From: Roseovarius aestuariivivens
GTDB taxonomy: Bacteria; Pseudomonadota; Alphaproteobacteria; Rhodobacterales; Rhodobacteraceae
Assembly: GCF_004761875.1 (NCBI RefSeq)
Contig: NZ_SJEY01000015.1
Span: 1 to 35,000, forward strand
Direction: 5' to 3'
Length of the DNA stretch: 35,000 bases
Shown: in pieces, positions 27,718 through 34,840 of the stretch
Position numbering within the stretch: position 1 is the first letter of the stretch
Layout: each line of letters begins with the position of its first letter
Made by a program: the position numbers and the translations under genes
The notes under the pieces: model-generated
Databases searched by the model: none
Seen by the model: the letters and a program-made list of their open reading frames with translations, nothing else
Told to the model about the DNA's origin: nothing

Positions 27718-29217
27718 ATGAAGCGCAAAGTTTGTCTTGCCGAGACCCTGTGCGAGACCCATGGCTGGGATTTTTCCGAGGCGTTTCCGTTTCAGTTCCG
27801 TCTGTCGAGAAGCCGCACATCGCCAAGCGATGGCTGGGCCGAGGCGCGGCTTGGGAACTGGCATCTGAAACACTGTCCGCGCCTGCCGCGCCATGAGCTT
27901 CTTTCGGCAAAGGGCCGGGTGCTGGGGTTCGTTCTGGGTGTCGCGGTGGATGCGGCGGGCCACAGCCTTGACGGCCGGGTTGATCTGGAGGGGCCGGAGA
28001 CCATTGAGGCGCTGGAGGCCTATCTTGAAGGGCTGGCCGGGCGGTTCATCGCGGTCGTGTCCGTCGGAGGCGCGCAGCGGGTCTATTTCGATGCCACCGC
28101 GGGCCTGAGCGCCGTTTATTCCAAGGCCGACCGGGTGGTGGCGTCGAGCGTGCCGCTTGCGATCAACCGCGAGATCGACCCGGAGCCGGGGATCCCGGCA
28201 GACCGGGTTCTGGCGCGGGAGGGCCAGTTTCTTTTGGGCGAGACCTGTGACCGGCAATGCCGCCGGGTCTATGCCAATCATTATCTCGATCTGACGAGTT
28301 TTGAGCTGTGCCGTCACTGGCTTGGCCCCGAGGACGATTTCGAGGCGGCGGGGACGGACCGTAACGCCGTGGCGGCCGAGATTGCCGCGCGTCTGTCGCA
28401 GGTGATCGCGGCGCTGGCCGGGGCCTATGGGTCGGCGCTGCCGCTATCGGCGGGCACGGACTCGCGCCTGTTGCTGGCCGCAGCGATGCCGGTGCTGGAC
28501 CGGATCGAGCGGTTTTACGTGCATGATATCTACAAGGTCACGCGGTTCGACCGGGAAGGGGCCGAGATGCTGGCGCGCGAGGTGGGCGTCACGCTGGAGG
28601 TGATCGACGGCAAGGCGCCGGAGTTCGAGACCTTCATGTCAGAGGAAGACCTGGCCGAGCTGCGCCGGAAGATGGCCTTTCGCACCGGGCTGTCCTTTGA
28701 CGGGATCGACGCGCCCACGGTGCGCGCGGTGTCGCGCACGCCCGAGACCCGGCTGGTGCTGCGCGGCAACGGCGCGGAGATGACGCGCGCGAACAAGTGG
28801 ACGCGGGCGATGGCCGCGCAGGGCTGTTCGGTCGAGGACGGGCTGGCGGCGCTGCTCAACATGCGGGCCGAGCACCTTGAGGAACGGGTGGCGCCCGACC
28901 GCCTTGAGAGCCTGCGGGCGCGTTATGCCGACTGGCACGGGACGCTGCCGCCCTCGGCGCGGACGCGGATGCCGGACATGGCCCATGCGGAGCTTTTCAT
29001 GCCGGCGGCGCCGAACAACGTCTATTACGCCTTCGGGCGCAATTTCTATATCAACCCGTTCAATGACCGCCGCCTGCTGTTCCTGACGGCGGCGTTTCAT
29101 CCGCTGGCGCGCAAGCGGCACAAGCTGGTGGGCAAGGTCATCCAGTGCTGCAATCCGCGCCTGAACGAGCTGCCTTATCTGGCAGAGATCAAGAGCCGCC
29201 ACCGCCGCGCCTCCTGA
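27718..29217 (+). CDS. Asparagine synthetase-like protein lacking the glutaminase Cys
   Basis: The 499-residue protein has the layout of AsnB-type enzymes: an N-terminal half resembling the Ntn amidotransferase fold (FDATAGLSAVYSK and VASSVPLAI resemble the AsnB strands) and a synthetase half with a PP-loop-like motif PLSAGTDSRLLLAA near 241-254. The N-terminus is MKRKVCLAE, so the catalytic Cys2 of a glutamine amidotransferase is absent. RGNGAEMTRANKW near 345 corresponds to the substrate side. Such proteins may use ammonia or another amine, as proposed for carboxyl-activating AsnB relatives in lasso-peptide (LasC-type) and uronic-acid-amidating O-antigen pathways. It lies 94 bp downstream of the fusion glycosyltransferase, same strand. 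The substrate is unknown. Confidence 0.75.
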   Translation: MKRKVCLAETLCETHGWDFSEAFPFQFRLSRSRTSPSDGWAEARLGNWHLKHCPRLPRHELLSAKGRVLGFVLGVAVDAAGHSLDGRVDLEGPETIEALEAYLEGLAGRFIAVVSVGGAQRVYFDATAGLSAVYSKADRVVASSVPLAINREIDPEPGIPADRVLAREGQFLLGETCDRQCRRVYANHYLDLTSFELCRHWLGPEDDFEAAGTDRNAVAAEIAARLSQVIAALAGAYGSALPLSAGTDSRLLLAAAMPVLDRIERFYVHDIYKVTRFDREGAEMLAREVGVTLEVIDGKAPEFETFMSEEDLAELRRKMAFRTGLSFDGIDAPTVRAVSRTPETRLVLRGNGAEMTRANKWTRAMAAQGCSVEDGLAALLNMRAEHLEERVAPDRLESLRARYADWHGTLPPSARTRMPDMAHAELFMPAAPNNVYYAFGRNFYINPFNDRRLLFLTAAFHPLARKRHKLVGKVIQCCNPRLNELPYLAEIKSRHRRAS

Positions 29218-29239
29218 TCCGGCGGCGCGGGCGGTGCGG

Positions 29240-29680
29240 TCACTCGAGCCCGATGGCGGCGCGCACAAGCCCGTCGAGCAACTCCTGCACCTTTTGCATC
29301 TCGCCCTCGGGGAAGGTGCGATAGCCGATGATCACCTCACCGTCGCCGCCGGCCATTTCCGCGACGAAGATATTGTAGGGGCAGAAGGCTATGTTCATCG
29401 GATTGATCTCCATCACCTCACGCGAAACGGTAGCCGAGCAGAAGCTGTAGGCGTCGGCTTTTGCAAAAAGCTCGACCTCGGAGCCGACATCGCCGCGCGT
29501 GCGGGCGAGCATGTCGCCCACGTGACTGACGCTGTCGATCACGAGCCCCTCGTTCAGGATCGCGTTTTCGAGGCCGAAGGCAGCGTCGGCGTAGCTTTGG
29601 TCGGTGGTGTAGCTGACGATATCCTGAGCACCGAGCGGCGTGGCGGACAGGCAGCAGAGAAGAGCAAGCAAGCGTTTCAT
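29240..29680 (-). CDS. Periplasmic DUF302 domain protein
   Basis: The 146-residue product has a signal peptide (MKRLLALLCCLSATPLGAQ) and a DUF302-like mature part: LENAILNEGLVIDSVSHVG, VELFAKADAYSFCSATVSRE, NPMNIAFCPYNIFVAEM, and VIIGYRTFPE. Two cysteines remain in the mature protein. DUF302 proteins are small, often periplasmic and linked to sulfur or cytochrome loci, with no settled role. AAAAGGAG precedes ATG 29680. It converges with the AsnB-like gene and is divergent from the glutamate-synthase-like gene. Confidence 0.85.
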   Translation of the reverse strand: MKRLLALLCCLSATPLGAQDIVSYTTDQSYADAAFGLENAILNEGLVIDSVSHVGDMLARTRGDVGSEVELFAKADAYSFCSATVSREVMEINPMNIAFCPYNIFVAEMAGGDGEVIIGYRTFPEGEMQKVQELLDGLVRAAIGLE

Positions 29681-29782
29681 GGAGACTCCTTTTCCGGTTG
29701 TTGTCGGAATAGCGTGCTGGGATAGTGAGTGTAACAGCAATTCCCGGCTTGGGTTTGCGCGAAATCAAATCGGAGGGGGGCG

Positions 29783-31276
29783 ATGACGTTCGCGTTCCAC
29801 GCGCTCGAGGCTCTGGCGCTTTTCTTCGTGCTGCTGATCGGTTTGGCGGTGTTGGTCGCCGCGCTGTTCTTCCTGATCGACAAGACCCAGACGGGCGATG
29901 CGATCCGGCGGAATTACCCGGTGATCGGGCGGTTTCGGGGGCTTTTCACCAAGCTGGGCGAGTTTTTCCGGCAGTATTTCTTTGCGATGGACCGCGAGGA
30001 GATGCCGTTCAACCGCGCGCAGCGGGACTGGGTCGCGCATGCCACGACCGGCAAGGGAAATACCATCGCGTTCGGGTCCACAAGGAACCTCGGCGTGCCG
30101 GGCACGCCCATCTTTGTGCCGGCCGCCTTTCCGCCCTTAGATGATCAGTTCGCGATGACCGAGCCAATGGAAATCGGCCCCCATGCCGCCGTGCCTTACA
30201 AGGCGAAGTCCATCTTCAACATTTCGGGCATGAGTTACGGCGCGATCTCGCGCCCGGCGGTCGAGGCGCTGAGCCGGGGGGCGGCGCAGGCGGGGATCTG
30301 GATGAATACCGGGGAAGGGGGCCTGAGCCCGTTTCACCTGACCGGCGGCTGCGACATCGTCTATCAGATCGGCACCGCGAAATACGGCGTGCGCGATGCA
30401 GATGGCGGACTGGACGACGCCAAGCTGCGCAAGATGGGGGAGAACCCGCATGTGCGCATGTTCGAGCTGAAGCTGGCGCAGGGCGCGAAACCGGGCAAGG
30501 GCGGGATCCTGCCGGGCCAAAAGATCACGCCCGAGATCGCCGAGATCCGGGGGATCAAACCGGGCGAGGACAGTATCTCGCCTAACCGGCACCGCGAGGT
30601 GAACGATTTCGGCGAACTTCTGGATTTCATCGGGCATATCCGCGAGGTCACCGGCAAGCCGGTGGGATTCAAGACGGTCGTGGGGTCGTCCGAGGCCTGG
30701 GCGCCGATGTTCGAGCTGATCAACGAGCGTGGCGAGGAGAGCGCGCCGGATTTCATCACGATCGACGGGGGCGAGGGCGGCACGGGCGCGGCGCCGATGC
30801 CGCTGATGGATCTGGTGGGCATGCCCATTCGCGAGGCGTTGCCACGCATGGTGGACCTGCGCGACCGTCACGGCCTGAAGGACAGGATCCGGATTATCGC
30901 GGCAGGCAAGCTGGTCAACCCCGGCGACGTGGCCTGGGCGATTTGCGCGGGCGCGGATTTCGTGACCTCGGCGCGGGGCTTCATGTTCTCGTTGGGGTGT
31001 ATCCAGGCGCTGAAATGCAACCGGAACACCTGTCCCACGGGGATCACCACGCACGATCCGCATCTGCAGGCAGGGCTGGTGGTGGAAGACAAGTACAGGA
31101 AGGTCGCCAACTATGCCCGCCAGGTGATCAAGGAGGTCGAGACCATTGCGCATTCGGTCGGTGTGGCCGAACCGCGCCAGATGCGGCGGCGGCATGTGCG
31201 CATCGTGCAGGCGGATGGCAGTTCGGTGGCGCTCAACAAGATCCGCCCCAGCGTGGATGCGGCGGAGCATCCCTGA
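29783..31276 (+). CDS. FMN-binding glutamate synthase family protein, membrane-anchored
   Basis: The 497-residue protein has an N-terminal transmembrane helix (about residues 9-33) followed by the FMN-binding barrel of the glutamate synthase central domain: SGMSYGAISRPAVEALSRGA, NTGEGGLSPFH, TIDGGEGGTGAAPMPLMD, IIAAGKLVNPGDVAWAICAG, and the iron-sulfur Cys cluster CIQALKCNRNTCPTG. It has neither the glutaminase nor the C-terminal beta-helix domain of GltB, so it is one of the stand-alone relatives, whose reaction is generally unproven. GGAGG lies just upstream of the ATG. It is divergent from the DUF302 gene, with about 100 bp between. Confidence 0.9.
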   Translation: MTFAFHALEALALFFVLLIGLAVLVAALFFLIDKTQTGDAIRRNYPVIGRFRGLFTKLGEFFRQYFFAMDREEMPFNRAQRDWVAHATTGKGNTIAFGSTRNLGVPGTPIFVPAAFPPLDDQFAMTEPMEIGPHAAVPYKAKSIFNISGMSYGAISRPAVEALSRGAAQAGIWMNTGEGGLSPFHLTGGCDIVYQIGTAKYGVRDADGGLDDAKLRKMGENPHVRMFELKLAQGAKPGKGGILPGQKITPEIAEIRGIKPGEDSISPNRHREVNDFGELLDFIGHIREVTGKPVGFKTVVGSSEAWAPMFELINERGEESAPDFITIDGGEGGTGAAPMPLMDLVGMPIREALPRMVDLRDRHGLKDRIRIIAAGKLVNPGDVAWAICAGADFVTSARGFMFSLGCIQALKCNRNTCPTGITTHDPHLQAGLVVEDKYRKVANYARQVIKEVETIAHSVGVAEPRQMRRRHVRIVQADGSSVALNKIRPSVDAAEHP

Positions 31277-31587
31277 GTTTTGAGCTGCAGGCGCGGAGTC
31301 AAGGCGTGGCTTGCCACGCCGCCGCGCATCGCCGGGCCGCCCCCCGGCACGGCGATTTGGCGCGACCGGGTGCTTCGCTCGCGTCTTTTGCGGATTTGTA
31401 GACATTAAGCGTGTCCCTTCAGGCGCTGGATCGCCGCACCGCGGCCCGCCAATGCGCGGCGCCTTATCGAACAATGGGGTCGTCGCACAATGTTACCGAT
31501 CGCCCACGTCTATGTGAGACGGGTTGTTTTGCGCCCGCGATGCGCTTTCTTTTAGGTGACGCAAGGACAACAGCCCCGGAGACCCGT
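31277..31587 (+). other. Intergenic region between the glutamate-synthase-like gene and msrP
   Basis: These 311 bp hold no supported gene. Near the left end are a hairpin GGCGTGGC-TT-GCCACGCC (31303-31320) and a second GC-rich inverted repeat with arms ATCGCC (31328-31333) and GGCGAT (31351-31356); both could help end transcription of the upstream gene, but neither has a T-tract. The msrP promoter should lie in the right half; no boxes are clear. Confidence 0.55.
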
Positions 31588-32490
31588 ATGGCCTATCGCT
31601 GGAAGAACGACCTCACCGACCGCGACGTGACGGATGAGGCCGTCTATCTCAATCGCCGGCAGCTTCTCGCGGGCGCGGCGGCGGGCGTGGGACTGGCCGG
31701 GATCGGCAGTCGCGCAACGGCCGCAGAGCTTGAGCCGACGAGCTGGGAGGATGTGACCAGCTATAACAACTACTATGAGTTCGGCACCGGCAAGGACGAC
31801 CCGGCAAAATACGCCCATCGCCTGACGGTCGAGCCGTGGTCGGTGCAGATCGACGGGCTGGTGGATAGCCCGGGCAGCTATGCCTTCGAGGATATCATGG
31901 CAAAGATGACGGTGGAGGAGCGCATCTATCGCTTCCGCTGTGTCGAGGCGTGGTCGATGGTGGTGCCGTGGAACGGTTTCGAGCTGGCCGATCTTCTGGA
32001 GATGGCGGGCGTGCAGTCGGGTGCGAAATACGTGGCGTTCGAGACGGCGCTGCGCCCCGACGAGATGCCGGGTGTCGCGCGGCCCGTGCTGGACTGGCCC
32101 TATGTGGAGGGGCTGCGCCTTGATGAGGCAATGCATCCCCTGACGATCATGGCCACTGGAATCTATGGTAGGGATATTCCCAACCAGAACGGTGCGCCGC
32201 TGCGGCTGGTGGTGCCGTGGAAATACGGATTCAAGTCGATCAAGTCGATCGTGCGGATCACCCTGACCGAGGATGAGCCGCCGACAAGCTGGAACAAGGC
32301 GAACCCGCGCGAGTACGGGTTTTATAGTAATGTGAACCCCGAGGTGGATCATCCACGCTGGAGCCAGGCGAGCGAGCGCGTGATCGGCACAGGGCTTTTC
32401 GCCCGCCGGCAGGACACGCTGATGTTCAATGGCTATGCCGACGAGGTCGGTGCGCTTTATGCTGGCATGGATCTGACCAAGAACTTCTGA
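31588..32490 (+). CDS. msrP: Protein-methionine-sulfoxide reductase catalytic subunit MsrP
   Basis: The 300-residue molybdoenzyme has a Tat signal with Arg23-Arg24 ([17 protein letters not shown]) and likely cleavage near residue 46, so it is exported folded to the periplasm. The Mo-binding Cys is Cys118 in [13 protein letters not shown], and [25 protein letters not shown] is characteristic of the family. It reduces methionine sulfoxide in periplasmic proteins using electrons from MsrQ. CGGAG precedes ATG 31588; the frame is open 59 codons upstream but not homologous. Its stop overlaps the start of the GDCCVxC gene, an arrangement not seen in the standard two-gene msrPQ operon. Confidence 0.95.
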   Translation: MAYRWKNDLTDRDVTDEAVYLNRRQLLAGAAAGVGLAGIGSRATAAELEPTSWEDVTSYNNYYEFGTGKDDPAKYAHRLTVEPWSVQIDGLVDSPGSYAFEDIMAKMTVEERIYRFRCVEAWSMVVPWNGFELADLLEMAGVQSGAKYVAFETALRPDEMPGVARPVLDWPYVEGLRLDEAMHPLTIMATGIYGRDIPNQNGAPLRLVVPWKYGFKSIKSIVRITLTEDEPPTSWNKANPREYGFYSNVNPEVDHPRWSQASERVIGTGLFARRQDTLMFNGYADEVGALYAGMDLTKNF

Positions 32491-32714
32491 TGACCGAACT
32501 GAATTCCACCCTGACCTGTCCCAAATGCGGGCATCGCGCGCACGAGACCATGCCGACCGATGCCTGCCAGTTCTTCTATGACTGCAAGGGCTGCGGGGCG
32601 GTGCTTCGGCCTCAACCGGGCGATTGCTGTGTCTATTGTTCCTATGGGACGGTGCCCTGTCCGCCGGTGCAGAACGGCGATTGCGGATGCGGATCTGGTG
32701 ATGGCGCTTCTTGA
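32490..32714 (+). CDS. GDCCVxC domain protein
   Basis: The 74-residue cysteine-rich protein has CPKCGH (10-15), CKGCG (32-36), GDCCVYCSYGTVPCPPVQ and a terminal CGCG. GDCCVxC is the hallmark of a family some of whose members carry selenocysteine; here all positions are Cys codons and no in-frame TGA is present. The two CxxC pairs suggest a zinc ribbon, and the CC-x2-C a second metal or redox site. Its ATG shares a base with the msrP stop and its end overlaps msrQ by 14 bp, so it is firmly in the msrP-msrQ operon. Its biochemical function is unknown. Confidence 0.85.
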   Translation: MTELNSTLTCPKCGHRAHETMPTDACQFFYDCKGCGAVLRPQPGDCCVYCSYGTVPCPPVQNGDCGCGSGDGAS

Positions 32715-33330
32715 CCCGGTGAACAGCGCGCTGCGGCGGGTACCGGCGTGGCCGGTATATATATGCGCACTCTTATATGCGGGCTGGCTCTTCTGGCTGG
32801 GGGTGACCGGCGGGCTGGGAGCAGACCCGGTCAAGAAGCTTGAGCATGCCTATGGCGAGGCGGGGCTGTATCTGCTGATCGCGGGGCTTTGCGTGACGCC
32901 GCTGCGACGGTTCGCGGGGCTCAACCTGATGAAATTCCGCCGGGCGATCGGGCTGGCATGTTTCTTTTTCATCACCGTGCATCTGCTGACCTGGGCCGTT
33001 CTGGATGTGCAACGGCTTGACCGGGTCTGGGCCGATATCGTGAAGCGGCCCTACATCACGGTCGGCATGGCGGGCTTCGTGCTGTTGCTGCCTCTGGCGG
33101 TCACTTCGAACAACTGGTCGGTGCGCAGGCTTGGCCCGCTTTGGACCAAGCTGCACAAGCTGGTCTATCCTGCGGCGATCCTGGGCGGCGTGCATTACGT
33201 CATGTTGGTCAAAGGCTGGCAGGTGCGGCCCCTCGTGTTTCTGGCAATCGTCGTATTTCTTGTGGCGTTGCGCTATGTGCCGCGTCGCCGGTCCCGGCAG
33301 GCCGGAACGACGCGAGTCGCGCGCCCGTAA
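32701..33330 (+). CDS. msrQ: Protein-methionine-sulfoxide reductase haem-binding subunit MsrQ
   Basis: The 209-residue membrane protein has about six helices of the ferric-reductase-like domain. Haem-coordinating candidates are the His in FFFITVHLLTWAVLD, and the pair in KLHKLVYPAAILGGVHYVMLVKG. It passes electrons from the quinone pool or flavin reductase across the inner membrane to MsrP. It overlaps the GDCCVxC gene by 14 bp; the ribosome site is weak, suggesting coupled translation. The open frame upstream of ATG 32701 overlaps the GDCCVxC gene and is not homologous. Confidence 0.92.
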   Translation: MALLDPVNSALRRVPAWPVYICALLYAGWLFWLGVTGGLGADPVKKLEHAYGEAGLYLLIAGLCVTPLRRFAGLNLMKFRRAIGLACFFFITVHLLTWAVLDVQRLDRVWADIVKRPYITVGMAGFVLLLPLAVTSNNWSVRRLGPLWTKLHKLVYPAAILGGVHYVMLVKGWQVRPLVFLAIVVFLVALRYVPRRRSRQAGTTRVARP

Positions 33331-33350
33331 ACAACGTTTTGCGCGACTCG
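33313..33350. repeat. 10-bp inverted repeat around the msrQ 3' end
   Basis: CGAGTCGCGC (33313-33322) and GCGCGACTCG (33341-33350) are exact reverse complements with an 18-nt loop spanning the msrQ stop. No T-tract follows, so it is a possible but non-standard terminator. Each arm holds a GANTC site. Confidence 0.6.
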
Positions 33351-33407
33351 TGCGAGCGGGTATGCTCCCATCCGGATTTAACGGAGTATTTCCGAGTACA
33401 TTTAATT

Positions 33408-34049
33408 ATTAGAAGTTTCATTTTCGCGTTGGTTACCACATGCGCTGCTGCATCGGCGCAAGCCGCAACGATCGATTTTTCCACGGTGGCATTTGACAGT
33501 ACGTTCCCGGCCTCCGGTGATCCGGCCAGCACCGCCGCTGTGTCGGTCGATGGCGTAAACTTCACGGTCACGGCGACAAGCGCGCGCGGCACAAACGGGT
33601 TTCGCAGACCGGGTGACGATGCAGGGCTTCAGTTCGGATTGCCCGGCAATGGCATGAACGTCATCACGATCGTTGCCGATCAGGATGTGACCTTTACCTC
33701 GCTGACAGGCGAGGATCTCTCGCTTTCCAACTTCACCACGCCGATGCAGTTCAATGGTACGGCGGGAAGCCTGGTGGCGTTTACGGGGATTCAGTTTCCA
33801 TCGTCCTTGGGCATCGTGGATTTTACGGACTTCACCCTGACGTCCGGGGATGCCTTAATCTTTGCCGCGGATTATTCGGCGCGGCCCGGATTCAGCGTCA
33901 TCGATGCGACGGCTGTCCTAAGCTCGCTCGACTTCAGCAAAACAGTGACGGGCGGGCCCGGCGCTCAGATTCCGCTTCCGGCAGGCTTGCCGCTGTTGCT
34001 GACAGGGCTGGGCGTGCTTGGCCTGGCGCGGCGTCGCAAGACGGCCTGA
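33408..34049 (+). CDS. VPLPA-CTERM sorting domain protein
   Basis: About 213 residues: a signal peptide (IRSFIFALVTTCAAASAQA|ATIDF), an extracellular beta-rich body full of Thr, Ser, Gly and Asp with no recognised domain, and a C-terminal sorting tail IPLPAGLPLLLTGLGVLGLA followed by RRRKTA. The tail (Pro-Leu-Pro-Ala, hydrophobic helix, basic end) is the VPLPA-CTERM variant of the PEP-CTERM/exosortase system, implying export and processing to the surface or matrix. The start is uncertain: no ATG, GTG or TTG lies directly before the signal peptide. I use ATT 33408; alternatives are TTG 33339 (long leader) or TTG 33429 (truncated signal). Confidence 0.75.
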   Translation: MRSFIFALVTTCAAASAQAATIDFSTVAFDSTFPASGDPASTAAVSVDGVNFTVTATSARGTNGFRRPGDDAGLQFGLPGNGMNVITIVADQDVTFTSLTGEDLSLSNFTTPMQFNGTAGSLVAFTGIQFPSSLGIVDFTDFTLTSGDALIFAADYSARPGFSVIDATAVLSSLDFSKTVTGGPGAQIPLPAGLPLLLTGLGVLGLARRRKTA

Positions 34050-34087
34050 TCCCGGCACCTCCCGCGGATGGGATCGCGCGGGAGGGC

Positions 34088-34278
34088 GACTCGACCGAGT
34101 CGGCTTTGAGCTGGCGAGTCGCCCGGGTCGCAGGCGTTTTTCAGGCCGGATTCGCGAATATCGCAGGATTTCGGGAGATTCTTGCCGCGCGAAGGTCCGA
34201 GTCTCTCGGGGAATTGCCTCGGACAGGCCGGAAAACCGGCCAAGACTCGGCTCCGAGTCTGTGGATAAGCCCGGATTC
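34088..34278. promoter_or_regulatory. Cluster of nine GANTC (CcrM methylation) sites with a DnaA box
   Basis: GANTC begins at 34088, 34097, 34116, 34149, 34177, 34199, 34244, 34255 and 34274: nine sites in 191 bp, where an unbiased sequence would hold about one. Several are arranged as palindromes, for example GGGCGACTCG (34084-34093) with CGAGTCGCCC (34115-34124), and AGACTCGG-CT-CCGAGTCT (34243-34260). TGTGGATAA, the complement of the consensus DnaA box, is at 34260-34268. CcrM methylates GANTC in Alphaproteobacteria and its sites influence transcription through the replication cycle; a role here is inference. Confidence 0.6.
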
Positions 34279-34585
34279 GACGGTTTTGCGCTGGTTCCAA
34301 GCGTGCAGACCGGTGAAAACAAGCTTGGGCCAAGGAAAAATGAGAGGATTAACTATCTGATAAATAACAGTTATTACACTTTCTGCAGAAAAAATGGCTT
34401 TTCTGGAAAAAAGGGGGTTGCGAGTGTCAGGCTGTAACCGTAAATACCCCCTCACCGGCGGCGCTGAGGCGCCAACGGGACGCAAAACGGGCCACACGGC
34501 AACGCGGCGGACAAAACAAAAGAGAGTAAATGAGGCGGGGCGCGCCAAAAAGAAAGTGGCGCATCCGGTTGATTTTGTCTCTCAC

Positions 34586-34594
34586 GCTCTTTGA
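34586..34594 (+). promoter_or_regulatory. boxA-like antitermination site of the rRNA leader
   Basis: GCTCTTTGA closely matches the boxA core GCTCTTTAA, where NusB and NusE bind the nascent rRNA leader. It lies about 255 bp before the 16S 5' end, a normal position for a leader element. Confidence 0.7.
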
Positions 34595-34715
34595 AATCGC
34601 AGGTATCTGAAGAGATATGTGGGCGGTTTGGTCCTAATCGATGGACAAACTGAATGCATATCAAACTACCTAGGATGCGGCGCAAGCCAAGTCCGATGAT
34701 GGATAGTCAGCTTCA

Positions 34716-34764
34716 CTGTTTGTCGGTTTCCGGTTTCTTATGAAACCTGAAGCACAACAAACAG
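34716..34764 (+). other. rRNA leader stem-loop
   Basis: Outer arms CTGTTTGT (34716-34723) and ACAAACAG (34757-34764) enclose inner arms GGTTTC (34732-34737) and GAAACC (34742-34747) with a TTAT loop. A second short hairpin follows, TCCTGA/TCAGGA within 34770-34795. These are probably processing or folding elements of the pre-rRNA leader. Confidence 0.6.
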
Positions 34765-34840
34765 AAGACAGTCCTGATCTTAGCCGGTCAGGATTGATGT
34801 GCAGAGGTTCGAACGTCAAGGATAAGCTGGCAACAGCTTT

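Larger units (their letters stand above)
34050..34840 (+). other. Long non-coding region upstream of the 16S rRNA gene
   Basis: No gene is supported in these 791 bp. The left part (34080-34280) is packed with GANTC sites and short CGAGTC palindromes. An AT-rich stretch (34330-34430) follows, containing the palindrome TTTCTGCAGAAA (34380-34391). The right part carries the rRNA leader with boxA and hairpins. The rrn promoter should lie between about 34330 and 34580 but I cannot place it. Confidence 0.65.

Noticed and set aside
32490..32714. Selenoprotein version of the GDCCVxC family
   Set aside because: All motif positions are TGC or TGT codons and no in-frame TGA occurs before the stop.
34050..34440. 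Chromosomal replication origin
   Set aside because: There is only one clear DnaA box, and none of the usual origin neighbours (hemE, parAB, gidA, dnaA or repABC); the GANTC cluster alone does not make an origin.
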